45,604 nucleotides of DNA from an uncultured Clostridiaceae bacterium (GTDB lineage: Bacteria; Bacillota; Clostridia; Clostridiales; Oxobacteraceae), in the NCBI GenBank assembly GCA_937900065.1, contig CALCDS010000132.1, positions 1 to 45,604 of the forward strand, written 5' to 3'. Of this stretch, positions 1 to 6,687 are shown in pieces. Under the pieces are notes generated by a model. It worked only from the letters and a program-made list of their open reading frames with translations. It had not been told where the DNA came from and did not search any database. Each line of letters begins with the position of its first letter. Within the stretch, counting starts at the first letter, position 1. The translations under genes were made by a program, and so were the position numbers.

Positions 1-68
1 GCCCTGAAGGCAGGATGACTTGCGGCAAAGCAAGTGAGGTCCGCGAAAAATATAAAAATATTGTGTAG
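1..68 (+). CDS. thyX: ThyX C-terminus (partial, 5' end outside window)
   Basis: The reading frame entering from the left edge reads PEGRMTCGKASEVREKYKNIV and stops at TAG 66-68. FAD-dependent thymidylate synthase ThyX in Firmicutes ends with a similar CPEG(K/R)MTCG segment, and thyX sits directly before rlmB in many Clostridia. Only about 22 codons are visible and no catalytic residue is in view, so the call rests on this tail motif plus gene order. The rlmB ribosome binding site overlaps its stop codon, suggesting co-transcription. Confidence 0.7.
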   Translation, partial: PEGRMTCGKASEVREKYKNIV

Positions 69-76
69 GTGATAAT

Positions 77-964
77 ATGATAGATAGAAAAGGCAGGAAT
101 ACAAAGGATAAAAGGCGACCTAAAAATAAAAGGGAGTATGGCAGCAAAGATTACCATAAGATAGGTTCGGCCGCAAAAAAAGAAGATAGGCAAAGAGATA
201 GGAAAGAAGACAATGCAGGGGAAGATATACTAAGGCTTGAAGGCAGGAATCCAGTAGTAGAAGCGCTTAGATCCGGAAGAACAATCGAGAAGATATTGAT
301 CGCAAAGGGAAGTCAGGAAGGCCCGATAAAATGGATTAAAGCTATGGCAAAGGATAAGGGCATAGTGGTAAATGAAGTCGAGAGGGTAAGGCTCGACAAT
401 ATATCAGAGACCCAAAGCCATCAAGGCGTTATTGCCATAGTATCCCCGTATAAGTATGTTGAAGTCGACGACATACTCGCATATGCGCAAGAGAAGGCTG
501 AGCAGCCTTTTATAGTGGTGCTTGATGAAATATATGACCCCCATAATTTAGGCTCGATACTCAGAACAGCTGAGGCCTGCGGAGTCCACGGTGTTATAAT
601 TTCCAAGAGGAGGGCTGTCGGGCTTACCCCTACAGTTGCAAAAGCTTCGGCAGGAGCGATAGAATACGTAAAAGTTGCAAAGGTGACCAATATAACGCAA
701 ACTTTGAAGTATCTTAAGGATAAGGGCATATGGGTTGCAGGAGCGGATATGGACGGCGAGAAATCCTATTTTGAGGAAGATATGACAGGCCCTATAGCGT
801 TGGTTATAGGCAGCGAGGGCAGCGGAATAGGGAAGCTTGTCAAGGAAAACTGTGATTTTCTCGTTAAGCTTCCCATGAAAGGTAAGATATCTTCATTGAA
901 TGCAAGTGTTGCAGGAGCGGTTATGATGTATGAGATATTAAGGCAAAGGATTCTTAAGGGATAG
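77..964 (+). CDS. rlmB: 23S rRNA (guanosine-2'-O)-methyltransferase RlmB / TrmH family
   Basis: A 295-residue SPOUT-class RNA 2'-O-methyltransferase. Residues 1-50 are a highly basic, low-complexity extension; residues 53-125 form the SpoU substrate-binding domain (LEGRNPVVEAL); the catalytic knot carries DPHNLGSILRT (154-164, motif 1), ALVIGSEGSGIG (241-252, motif 2) and SSLNASVAGAV (272-282, motif 3). RlmB orthologues methylate a guanosine in the 23S peptidyl-transferase region; some paralogues act on tRNA, so the exact target is inferred. The ATG at 77 follows AGGTG at 67-71. The next gene starts 2 bases after its stop, so the two are probably translated from one message. Confidence 0.9.
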   Translation: MIDRKGRNTKDKRRPKNKREYGSKDYHKIGSAAKKEDRQRDRKEDNAGEDILRLEGRNPVVEALRSGRTIEKILIAKGSQEGPIKWIKAMAKDKGIVVNEVERVRLDNISETQSHQGVIAIVSPYKYVEVDDILAYAQEKAEQPFIVVLDEIYDPHNLGSILRTAEACGVHGVIISKRRAVGLTPTVAKASAGAIEYVKVAKVTNITQTLKYLKDKGIWVAGADMDGEKSYFEEDMTGPIALVIGSEGSGIGKLVKENCDFLVKLPMKGKISSLNASVAGAVMMYEILRQRILKG

Positions 965-965
965 G

Positions 966-1487
966 GTGGAACAAGTGACCAGGTGTTTAATTGTTGATGG
1001 ATACAATATAATAAATTCCTGGCCTGAGTTAAAGGCTCTTGGAAGAAGCAATCTGGAGCATTCAAGGGATAAGCTCCTACAGCTTCTTGAAGATTACAGA
1101 GCTTACAAAGGGACCAGAGTGATCGTTGTCTTTGACGCTCATATGGTAAAAGGCAGTATGGAGAAGCATGAAAGCTATTTTAGCATAGAGGTCGTGTTCA
1201 CTAAGGAAAACGAAACCGCGGATTCGTACATTGAAAGGCTTTCAGATGAGATGGGCAGGATGTATGACATAATTGTAGCTACCTCGGATTGGCTTGAGCA
1301 GCAGGTCGTGCTTGGCAGGGGCGCTGCAAGGATATCGGCAAGGGAGCTTCATTATGAGGTGATGAAAGCTAAAAAGGCCATGAATGATAAATATAAGCTT
1401 CGAAAGTCTGTTGAAAAGCATACTATAGAAAACCGAATAAATGAAGATATTTATAAAAAACTTGATAAAATCCGGCGCAAGCATTGA
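966..1487 (+). CDS. yacP: NYN-domain (PIN-like) ribonuclease, YacP/Rae1 family
   Basis: A 173-residue protein with the NYN/YacP signature: LIVDGYNIINSW near the N-terminus and VVFDAHMVKGS (about residues 54-64) supply conserved acidic residues, followed by ETADSYIERL and an ATSDWLEQ segment. The Bacillus subtilis homologue YacP/Rae1 is a ribosome-associated endoribonuclease cutting mRNA in the A site; that activity here is inferred from family. The C-terminal third is lysine-rich and helical. It uses a GTG start at 966, with the purine-rich end of rlmB acting as ribosome binding site. Its position between rlmB and sigH is conserved in Firmicutes. Confidence 0.88.
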   Translation: MEQVTRCLIVDGYNIINSWPELKALGRSNLEHSRDKLLQLLEDYRAYKGTRVIVVFDAHMVKGSMEKHESYFSIEVVFTKENETADSYIERLSDEMGRMYDIIVATSDWLEQQVVLGRGAARISARELHYEVMKAKKAMNDKYKLRKSVEKHTIENRINEDIYKKLDKIRRKH

Positions 1488-1493
1488 TTTTAC

Positions 1494-1523
1494 TTGACTT
1501 TAAATTTGTTATTAATGTATAAT
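1494..1523 (+). promoter_or_regulatory. Sigma-A-type promoter for sigH
   Basis: TTGACT at 1494-1499 and a perfect TATAAT at 1518-1523 are separated by 18 bases. The promoter begins 6 bases after the yacP stop codon and about 46 bases before the proposed sigH start, so sigH can be expressed independently of the rlmB-yacP transcript. Confidence 0.75.
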
Positions 1524-1568
1524 TATCATGTGAAACTGGACTCATTACTATACTTGGAGGCGTCGCTT

Positions 1569-2219
1569 TTGAAAAATTATGTCAAAGTTGAGGATTGCCA
1601 TCAAAGTAAATATGACGATATGCTAGATGAGGAAATAGTTCATTTAGCAAAAAACGGAGATATAAAGGCACAAGAATTTATTATAAACAAGTATAAAAAC
1701 TTTGTAAGGGCAAAAGCGCGTTCCTACTTTCTAATAGGAGCAGATAGAGAAGACATAATTCAGGAGGGCATGATAGGGCTTTATAAGGCAATAAGAGATT
1801 TCAAACAGGATAAGCTTTCTTCATTTAGGGCTTTTGCAGAGCTCTGCATAACAAGGCAGATAATTACGGCAATTAAGACTGCTACCCGACAGAAGCATAT
1901 ACCTTTGAATTCATATATATCGTTGAACAAGCCTATTTATGATGAAGAGTCGGATAGGACGCTTCTCGATGTGCTCTCCGGCGCAAGGGTGTCAGACCCT
2001 GAAGAGTTGGTTATAAGCAGGGAAGAGCTGGTGAGCATCGAGTCAAAGATAGGCGAAGTGCTAAGCGGACTTGAGTGGGAGGTTTTGAAGTCATATTTGG
2101 ATGGCAAATCATATCAAGAAATTGCTTGTGATTTGGACAGGCATGCTAAATCTATAGATAATGCCCTCCAGAGAGTCAAGAGGAAACTGGAGAAATATTT
2201 AAGAACCAAGGATGTATAA
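1569..2219 (+). CDS. sigH: RNA polymerase sigma-H factor (Spo0H)
   Basis: A sigma-70-family factor of 216 residues from a TTG start at 1569. TTG is chosen because GGAGG lies at 1556-1560 with 8-base spacing; upstream in-frame codons overlap the promoter and lack a ribosome binding site. Region 2 is visible in AQEFIINKYKNFV...DREDIIQEGMIGLYKAI (core binding and -10 recognition) and region 4 in LEWEVLKSYLDGKSYQEIA with the helix-turn-helix near the C-terminus. SigH drives transition-state, competence and early sporulation genes in spore formers; location after yacP and before tuf/rpmG/secE/nusG is the standard sigH locus. The identity call combines family and synteny. Confidence 0.92.
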   Translation: MKNYVKVEDCHQSKYDDMLDEEIVHLAKNGDIKAQEFIINKYKNFVRAKARSYFLIGADREDIIQEGMIGLYKAIRDFKQDKLSSFRAFAELCITRQIITAIKTATRQKHIPLNSYISLNKPIYDEESDRTLLDVLSGARVSDPEELVISREELVSIESKIGEVLSGLEWEVLKSYLDGKSYQEIACDLDRHAKSIDNALQRVKRKLEKYLRTKDV

Positions 2220-2224
2220 TCTAC

Positions 2225-2253
2225 TTGACACTCAAATTAAACGATAGTAAAAT
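2225..2253 (+). promoter_or_regulatory. Strong sigma-A promoter for the tRNA-Gly/tRNA-Thr unit
   Basis: A consensus TTGACA at 2225-2230 and TAAAAT at 2248-2253 with an ideal 17-base spacer. It lies directly after sigH, with the first tRNA beginning 22 bases downstream of the -10, as expected for a stable-RNA promoter. It may also feed tuf1, since I see no convincing terminator between the tRNAs and tuf1. Confidence 0.85.
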
Positions 2254-2274
2254 AGTATAACGTAGTACGAAAAT

Positions 2275-2348
2275 GCGGGCATGGCTCAATGGTAGAGTTC
2301 CGGCTTCCCAAGCCGGCGGTGCGGGTTCGATTCCCGTTGCCCGCTCCA
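2275..2348 (+). tRNA. tRNA-Gly (anticodon CCC)
   Basis: A 74-base cloverleaf with encoded CCA: acceptor GCGGGCA pairs with TGCCCGC (2338-2344), D arm GCTCAATGGTAGAGT, anticodon stem CCGGC/GCCGG enclosing TTCCCAA (anticodon CCC, reading GGG), T arm with GGTTCGATTCC, discriminator T, then CCA at 2346-2348. Confidence 0.97.
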
Positions 2349-2354
2349 TGATGC

Positions 2355-2430
<76 letters not shown>

Positions 2431-2597
2431 AAATTACATATTGCATTCATGGGTAATACGTTAAAGAGACCTGCTCTGTATGCTTTTATTTGATGCTTTT
2501 TCAATGCAATCGCTGTATAAAATTTTTTATAATGCTAAATTGTTCATGCTTGAAGTATGGATGTTATGTTTATAATAACAAAACACCAGGTTGAGTT
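2431..2597. other. AT-rich intergenic spacer upstream of tuf1
   Basis: No gene is visible. The stretch holds several TATAAT-like boxes (2516-2523, 2528-2533, 2571-2576) but none has a good -35 at 16-18 bases; the best is TTGAAG 2550-2555 with a 15-base spacer to TATAAT 2571-2576, too weak to call as a promoter. There is no obvious tRNA terminator. It continues into a repeat (2598-2672) and the structured tuf1 leader (2714-2784). Confidence 0.5.
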
Positions 2598-2672
2598 TAT
2601 TGTGAAGCGAAGCGGATCATCAAGACAAACGACCTTGATGTTTTGCTGAAGGAATTGAACTATTAGTTTGTT
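2598..2672 (+). repeat. Intergenic repeat family 1, copy A
   Basis: The core GAAGCGAAGCGGATCATCAA followed by GACAAAC, CTTGATGTTTTGCTGAAGG and a closing TAGTTTGTT resembles segments at 6804-6855 (copy B) and 36625-36705 (copy C). CATCAAG (2618-2624) can pair with CTTGATG (2634-2640), and ACAAAC with the distal GTTTGT. It is non-coding in all frames. I do not recognise it as a named element. Confidence 0.55.
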
Positions 2673-2713
2673 ATATAATTTAATTTTAAATAAAAGATGT
2701 GCACTACGATACA

Positions 2714-2784
2714 TTGGGGACGATTTTTACCGTGGAGAGAAATTGTCCTCTAACACATGCTAGAGTTTCTTACTTAATCCCCAA
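2714..2784 (+). promoter_or_regulatory. Structured 5' leader element of tuf1
   Basis: TTGGGGA (2714-2720) is exactly complementary to TCCCCAA (2778-2784). Inside, CTCTA (2748-2752) can pair with TAGAG (2761-2765), or CTCT can pair instead with AGAG (2737-2740), giving two exclusive inner hairpins. It ends 31 bases before the tuf1 ribosome binding site. A regulatory leader is an inference; tuf2 has no equivalent. Confidence 0.45.
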
Positions 2785-2815
2785 AGTAGTAAGTGTCTTC
2801 TAACAATTTATATGA

Positions 2816-4100
2816 GGAGGAAAAAAATATGGCAAAGGCTAAATATGAAAGGACAAAACCCCATGTAAACATTGGGACAATAGGACATGTCGATCACGGT
2901 AAGACAACATTGACGGCTGCTATAACATATGTTCTTGCAAAAGCAGGTAAAGCTCAAGCTACGGAATATGATGAAATCGATAAAGCGCCTGAAGAGAAAG
3001 CAAGAGGAATAACAATAAACACAGCGCATGTTGAGTATGAGACAGATAAAAGACACTATGCTCATGTTGACTGCCCGGGACATGCGGACTATGTAAAGAA
3101 CATGATAACAGGAGCAGCACAGATGGATGGAGCAATACTTGTTGTTTCAGCAGCAGACGGCCCCATGCCTCAGACAAGGGAGCACATACTGCTGGCAAGG
3201 CAGGTAGGAGTTCCGTATATCATAGTATATCTTAATAAAGTTGATATGGTTGACGATCCCGAACTGATAGAATTAGTAGAGATGGAAGTAAGGGAGCTTC
3301 TAAATGAATATGGATTTCCAGGAGACGACACGCCAATAATAGTAGGGTCAGCACTAAAGGCACTGGAGAATCCTGATGATCCTAAATGGACGAAATCGAT
3401 ATATGAGCTATTGGATGCAATAGACACATATATACCCACACCAAAGAGAGCAACTGATAAACCGTTCCTGATGCCAGTAGAAGATGTGTTTACAATAACA
3501 GGACGTGGTACGGTTGCAACAGGAAGAGTTGAAAGAGGCACACTGAAGATAGGCGACGAAGTTGAGATAGTCGGCTTGACACAGGAGAAGAAAAAGACAG
3601 TTGTAACCGGAGTTGAGATGTTCAGGAAGACGCTTGACTATGCAGAAGCCGGAGACAATATCGGAGCACTGTTAAGGGGCATACAGAGGGATGAAGTTGA
3701 AAGAGGACAGGTACTTTGCAAACCGAATTCAATACATCCGCATATGCACTTTAAAGGGCAGGTATATGTGCTGAAGAAAGAAGAAGGTGGAAGGCATACA
3801 CCGTTCTTCAATGGTTACAGGCCGCAGTTTTATTTCAGGACAACAGATGTAACGGGGACTATAAAACTACCTGAAGGCGAAGAGATGGTAATGCCTGGAG
3901 ACAACACGAACATGGAAGTTGAGCTCATATCACCGATAGCAATGGAAGAAGGATTAAGGTTTGCTATTCGTGAAGGCGGGCATACTGTTGGATCAGGAGT
4001 TGTTTCAGAGATAATTGACAAATAGAGAGAAACTTTAATTCATAAGCATTACAAAAACATACTGCAAGAGAAGAGGATTGCCCTCTTCTCTTGCAGTATG
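2816..4100 (+). repeat. 1285-base tuf duplication, copy 1
   Basis: From the GGAGG ribosome binding site at 2816 through the 3' arm of the terminator at 4100 the sequence appears identical to 19701-20985 (constant offset 16885). Identity stops abruptly at both ends: A versus G just before GGAGG, and T versus C just after CAGTATG. The pattern indicates gene conversion between the two tuf genes that also covers the ribosome binding site and terminator stem. Confidence 0.9.
2829..4025 (+). CDS. tuf: Translation elongation factor EF-Tu (copy 1)
   Basis: A 398-residue GTPase that delivers aminoacyl-tRNA to the ribosome. G motifs are intact: GHVDHGKT (P-loop), RGITI (switch I), DCPGHADY (G3), NKVD (G4) and the SAL segment (G5); domains 2 and 3 follow with GRGTVATGRVERG and the C-terminal REGGHTVGSGVV. 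The start is ATG 2829, preceded by GGAGG at 2816-2820; a longer frame from 2793 would enter leader sequence and lacks a ribosome binding site. The protein is identical to copy 2. Gene position before rpmG-secE-nusG is usual in Clostridia with two tuf genes. Confidence 0.98.
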   Translation: MAKAKYERTKPHVNIGTIGHVDHGKTTLTAAITYVLAKAGKAQATEYDEIDKAPEEKARGITINTAHVEYETDKRHYAHVDCPGHADYVKNMITGAAQMDGAILVVSAADGPMPQTREHILLARQVGVPYIIVYLNKVDMVDDPELIELVEMEVRELLNEYGFPGDDTPIIVGSALKALENPDDPKWTKSIYELLDAIDTYIPTPKRATDKPFLMPVEDVFTITGRGTVATGRVERGTLKIGDEVEIVGLTQEKKKTVVTGVEMFRKTLDYAEAGDNIGALLRGIQRDEVERGQVLCKPNSIHPHMHFKGQVYVLKKEEGGRHTPFFNGYRPQFYFRTTDVTGTIKLPEGEEMVMPGDNTNMEVELISPIAMEEGLRFAIREGGHTVGSGVVSEIIDK

Positions 4101-4104
4101 TTTT
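4057..4104 (+). terminator. Intrinsic terminator of tuf1
   Basis: A perfect 20-bp hairpin: the arm from ACATACTGC at 4057-4076 pairs with 4082-4101, loop ATTGC, followed by TTTT at 4101-4104. A run of five A residues precedes it. The hairpin is shared with tuf2 but the T run is present only here. Confidence 0.92.
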
Positions 4105-4124
4105 GGCCTTGTTGAAGTTGTATG

Positions 4125-4153
4125 TTGATTTTTTAAATCTTTTCGGTTAAAAT
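4125..4153 (+). promoter_or_regulatory. Sigma-A-type promoter for rpmG-secE-nusG
   Basis: TTGATT at 4125-4130 and TAAAAT at 4148-4153 are 17 bases apart, between the tuf1 terminator and rpmG. The resulting leader would be about 110 bases. The -35 has one mismatch from consensus. Confidence 0.65.
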
Positions 4154-4271
4154 AATGTAGTATCGACTTGTAGCAAAACTTAGAAATGAATCGTATTTGT
4201 GATACAGACAATTTTATTATATTGTATAAAATATTAATTGATGGATAGACAATATTTAGGAGGTGTTGGCG

Positions 4272-4421
4272 GTGAGAGTTAAGGTTACTTTAGCTTGTAC
4301 GGAATGCAAACAGAGAAATTATAATACTATGAAAAATAAAAAGAATGATCCTGATAGACTGGAAATGAAAAAATACTGCAGGTTCTGCAGGAAGCATACA
4401 CTCCATAGGGAGACAAAGTAA
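4272..4421 (+). CDS. rpmG: 50S ribosomal protein L33, zinc-binding form
   Basis: A 49-residue gene with a GTG start at 4272 preceded by AGGAGGTG at 4258-4265. It reads MRVKVTLACTECKQRNY and ends with KYCRFCRKHTLHRETK; the two CxxC pairs mark the zinc (C+) form of L33, a large-subunit protein near the E site. It heads the rpmG-secE-nusG group and lies about 90 bases upstream of secE. Length and order match Clostridia and bacilli. Confidence 0.95.
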   Translation: MRVKVTLACTECKQRNYNTMKNKKNDPDRLEMKKYCRFCRKHTLHRETK

Positions 4422-4512
4422 GCCATGATTATCGGGGATGCACTTTAATTATAGATGCGGATATATTGTGTATTTCCTTTCATCTAAATATTGTTTAAGG
4501 ATGTGAATTGAA

Positions 4513-4776
4513 ATGGCTTTACAAGCAAACGCTAATTCTGGAAATAGTTCAAAATGGGCGAGATACGCAAATCCAGTTAATTGGTTTAAGAAGATATGGG
4601 GCTTTATAATAGACAGCAAAAATGAAATGAAGAAGATAACATGGCCTGAAAAGTCAAAAGTATATAGGTCTACAGGTGTTGTTATAGCTTCAGTCGTATT
4701 GATTGCACTGTTTATTTGGTTCGTTGATTCGCTTTTTAATAGGGGCTTGGGTTACTTCCTGCAATTAGTAAAATAA
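4513..4776 (+). CDS. secE: Preprotein translocase subunit SecE
   Basis: An 87-residue single-span SecE/Sec61-gamma protein. The conserved amphipathic segment SKNEMKKITWPEKSKVYRST (about 35-54) lies on the cytoplasmic face and is followed by one membrane helix (about 55-72). SecE clamps and stabilises SecY (encoded at 30506-31777) in the protein-export channel. The N-terminal 25 residues are polar and Asn/Ser-rich. The 90-base gap from rpmG has no clear terminator, so co-transcription with rpmG and nusG is likely. Confidence 0.95.
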   Translation: MALQANANSGNSSKWARYANPVNWFKKIWGFIIDSKNEMKKITWPEKSKVYRSTGVVIASVVLIALFIWFVDSLFNRGLGYFLQLVK

Positions 4777-4777
4777 G

Positions 4778-4804
4778 AAGGAGGTAGGGGCGCGTTTAGT
4801 CCTT
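4778..4804 (+). promoter_or_regulatory. Distant, possibly masked ribosome binding site of nusG
   Basis: The only strong Shine-Dalgarno sequence before nusG, AAGGAGGT at 4778-4785, ends 25 bases before the ATG at 4811, far more than the usual 5-9. AAGGA (4778-4782) is complementary to TCCTT (4800-4804), so a small hairpin could either hide the site or bring it closer to the start. No alternative in-frame start codon lies in between. Confidence 0.45.
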
Positions 4805-4810
4805 CATAAT

Positions 4811-5332
4811 ATGGCGGATAATTTAAAATGGTATGTAGTTCATACTTATTCAGGTTATGAAAATAAAGTAAAAGCAAATTTAGAGAAAACTGTTGAGAAC
4901 AGAAGTCTTCAAAACTTAATACTGGACGTGCAAGTACCTATGGAGGATACTGTTGAGATGAAGAACGGCAAGAAGAAAGTCGTTCAGAGAAAAACATATC
5001 CCGGCTATGTGCTTGTCAAAATGTTGATGAATGATGACTCTTGGTATGTTGTAAGAAACACAAGAGGAGTGACAGGGTTTGTCGGGCCGGGTTCAAAACC
5101 AGTACCTTTAACAGATGCTGAAGTGCGTTCAATGGGAATTACTCAACCGCTAACAACAGTAGATATATCGGTAGGAGAAAATGTCAAGGTTGTTTCAGGT
5201 CCGTTTGAAAATTTTGTTGCCTCAGTACAGGAAATCAATTATGATAAAAAGAAGATAAAAGCTTTTGTAAATATGTTCGGTCGTGATACTCTTGTAGAGT
5301 TTGATTTTGAGCAGATACAGAAATTTGAGTAA
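4811..5332 (+). CDS. nusG: Transcription termination/antitermination factor NusG
   Basis: A 173-residue NusG with the NGN domain (KWYVVHTYSGYENKVKANLE at 5-24, PGYVLVKM, RNTRGVTGFVG) and a C-terminal KOW domain (VVSGPFENF...KAFVNMFGRDTLVEFDFEQIQK). NusG binds the RNA polymerase clamp and modulates pausing, and couples transcription to ribosomes or Rho. The start ATG 4811 gives the family N-terminus, although the ribosome binding site is unusually far upstream. It follows secE and precedes rplK as in most bacteria. Confidence 0.96.
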   Translation: MADNLKWYVVHTYSGYENKVKANLEKTVENRSLQNLILDVQVPMEDTVEMKNGKKKVVQRKTYPGYVLVKMLMNDDSWYVVRNTRGVTGFVGPGSKPVPLTDAEVRSMGITQPLTTVDISVGENVKVVSGPFENFVASVQEINYDKKKIKAFVNMFGRDTLVEFDFEQIQKFE

Positions 5333-5424
5333 GTTTTCTTGAAGGGTATTTATTGTCGGGGAGCATGCGAAAGATGATTTATTTTATGACGTATGCATGT
5401 TTACTGCTGTTTAAACCCTTTTAA

Positions 5425-5453
5425 GTGGGAGGGTTAAAAACCCGCCAAACCAC
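5425..5453 (+). promoter_or_regulatory. Putative L1-binding site before rplK
   Basis: GTGGGAGGG (5425-5433) with AACCAC (5448-5453) can fold as GTGG/CCAC enclosing a GGGTT/AACCC stem. The layout mirrors the 23S rRNA L1 site, where GUGGGAGGCU pairs with AAAUACCAC. L1 of E. coli represses its own L11-L1 operon by binding such an mRNA mimic; use of this mechanism here is inferred. It ends about 7 bases before the rplK ribosome binding site. Confidence 0.6.
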
Positions 5454-5475
5454 ATTTTTAAGGAGGTGTAAGTTC

Positions 5476-5901
5476 ATGGCTAAGAAAGTAGTAGGAATAG
5501 TAAAACTTCAGATTCCTGCTGGGAAAGCAACACCAGCACCACCAGTTGGTCCAGCACTTGGACAGCATGGTGTAAACATTATGGGGTTCTGCAAAGAATT
5601 CAATGCAAAAACTGCTAAACAGGCCGGCTTGATAATACCTGTTGTAATTACGATTTATGCAGACAGATCCTTTAGTTTTATACTCAAAACTCCTCCAGCA
5701 GCTGTCTTGATAAAGAAAGCTTGCAATATCGAGAGCGGCTCTGGTGCGCCAAATAAAACAAAGGTGGCCAAACTCTCAAAAGCAAAATTAAAAGAGATCG
5801 CAGAGCTTAAAATGCCTGATTTAAATGCTGCAACAGTTGAAGCCGCAATGAGCATGGTAGCTGGAACAGCAAGAAGCATGGGCGTTGAAATAGCAGAGTA
5901 A
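5476..5901 (+). CDS. rplK: 50S ribosomal protein L11
   Basis: A 141-residue L11: N-terminal domain with KVVGIVKLQIPAGKATPAPPVGPALGQHG divided by PAGKATPAPPVGPALGQ, which contacts the GTPase-associated centre, and the rRNA-binding C-terminal domain (TPPAAVLIKKA...MVAGTARSMGVEI). The ATG at 5476 has AGGAGGTG at 5461-5468. L11 sits at the base of the ribosomal stalk with L10 and L7/L12, and mediates factor binding and the stringent response. It pairs with rplA downstream, sharing a putative L1 control site. Confidence 0.97.
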   Translation: MAKKVVGIVKLQIPAGKATPAPPVGPALGQHGVNIMGFCKEFNAKTAKQAGLIIPVVITIYADRSFSFILKTPPAAVLIKKACNIESGSGAPNKTKVAKLSKAKLKEIAELKMPDLNAATVEAAMSMVAGTARSMGVEIAE

Positions 5902-5911
5902 AAGCATTGGA

Positions 5912-5938
5912 GTGGGAGGCTAAAACCGATATTACCAC
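5912..5938 (+). promoter_or_regulatory. Putative L1-binding site before rplA
   Basis: GTGGGAGGCTAAAACCG followed by ATATTACCAC spans the rplK-rplA gap and ends just before the AAGGAGG ribosome binding site. It copies the L1 target of 23S rRNA closely: GUGGGAGGCU, a CCGA element and A-rich AAAUACCAC. The pairing GTGG/CCAC closes it. A second version lies before rplK, so both cistrons may be controlled. Confidence 0.65.
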
Positions 5939-5952
5939 AAGGAGGGGAAAGC

Positions 5953-6648
5953 ATGAAAAGAGGAAAAAATTATATAGATAGCGAAAAACTCATAGATAAG
6001 GGTACGCTATATTCACCACAGGAAGCAGTTGATTTAGTCGTAAAGACTTCTAAAGCAAAATTTGATGAAACAGTTGAACTGGCAGTAAGGCTTGGAGTAG
6101 ATCCAAGACATGCCGATCAGCAGGTCAGAGGGACTGTAGTTCTTCCCCATGGAACAGGAAAAACCGTTAAGGTTCTTGTGTTTGCAAAGGGTGAAAAAGC
6201 CAAGGAAGCTGAAGCGGCGGGCGCAGATTATGTTGGCGCCGAAGAATTAATGCAAAAAATACAAAAAGAGAACTGGTTTGACTATGATGTGGTTGTCGCA
6301 ACACCTGATATGATGGGTGTTGTAGGAAGATTGGGAAGGTTGCTTGGGCCTAAAGGACTTATGCCGAATCCTAAATCAGGCACTGTAACTTTTGACGTAG
6401 CAAAAGCTCTTTCCGAGATTAAAGCTGGTAAAGTTGAATATAGAGTAGATAAAACAAGCATTATACATGTACCTATAGGAAAGAAATCCTTTGGTGCTGA
6501 AAAACTCCATGAAAACTTTAAAGCATTGATGGACGCTATTGTGAAAGCTAGACCAGCTTCAGCAAAAGGACAGTATATGAAGAGCGTTGTTTTGTCAAGC
6601 ACGATGGGGCCTGGAATCAAGGTTAATCCTGCAAGAGTGCTTGAATAG
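5953..6648 (+). CDS. rplA: 50S ribosomal protein L1
   Basis: A 231-residue L1 with the conserved N-terminus MKRGKNYIDSEKLIDKGTLY, the 23S-binding segment FDETVELAVRLGVDPRHADQQ, and the signature GRLGRLLGPKGLMPNPK (about 127-143). L1 forms the mobile stalk at the E site that moves deacylated tRNA, and is the expected repressor of the rplK-rplA message. AAGGAGG precedes the ATG by 7 bases. The downstream 236 bases hold the L10 leader, separating this unit from rplJ-rplL. Confidence 0.97.
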   Translation: MKRGKNYIDSEKLIDKGTLYSPQEAVDLVVKTSKAKFDETVELAVRLGVDPRHADQQVRGTVVLPHGTGKTVKVLVFAKGEKAKEAEAAGADYVGAEELMQKIQKENWFDYDVVVATPDMMGVVGRLGRLLGPKGLMPNPKSGTVTFDVAKALSEIKAGKVEYRVDKTSIIHVPIGKKSFGAEKLHENFKALMDAIVKARPASAKGQYMKSVVLSSTMGPGIKVNPARVLE

Positions 6649-6687
6649 ATCCGGAACTTGCAGATATGATTATAAAATCACATAATT

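Noticed and set aside
2516..2576. Several TATAAT boxes upstream of tuf1 as promoters
   Set aside because: None has an acceptable -35 at the correct spacing; AT-rich DNA gives such boxes by chance.
2793..2828. Twelve-residue N-terminal extension of tuf1
   Set aside because: It runs through the leader and ribosome binding site; copy 2 and all EF-Tu proteins start at MAKAKYER-like sequence (2829).
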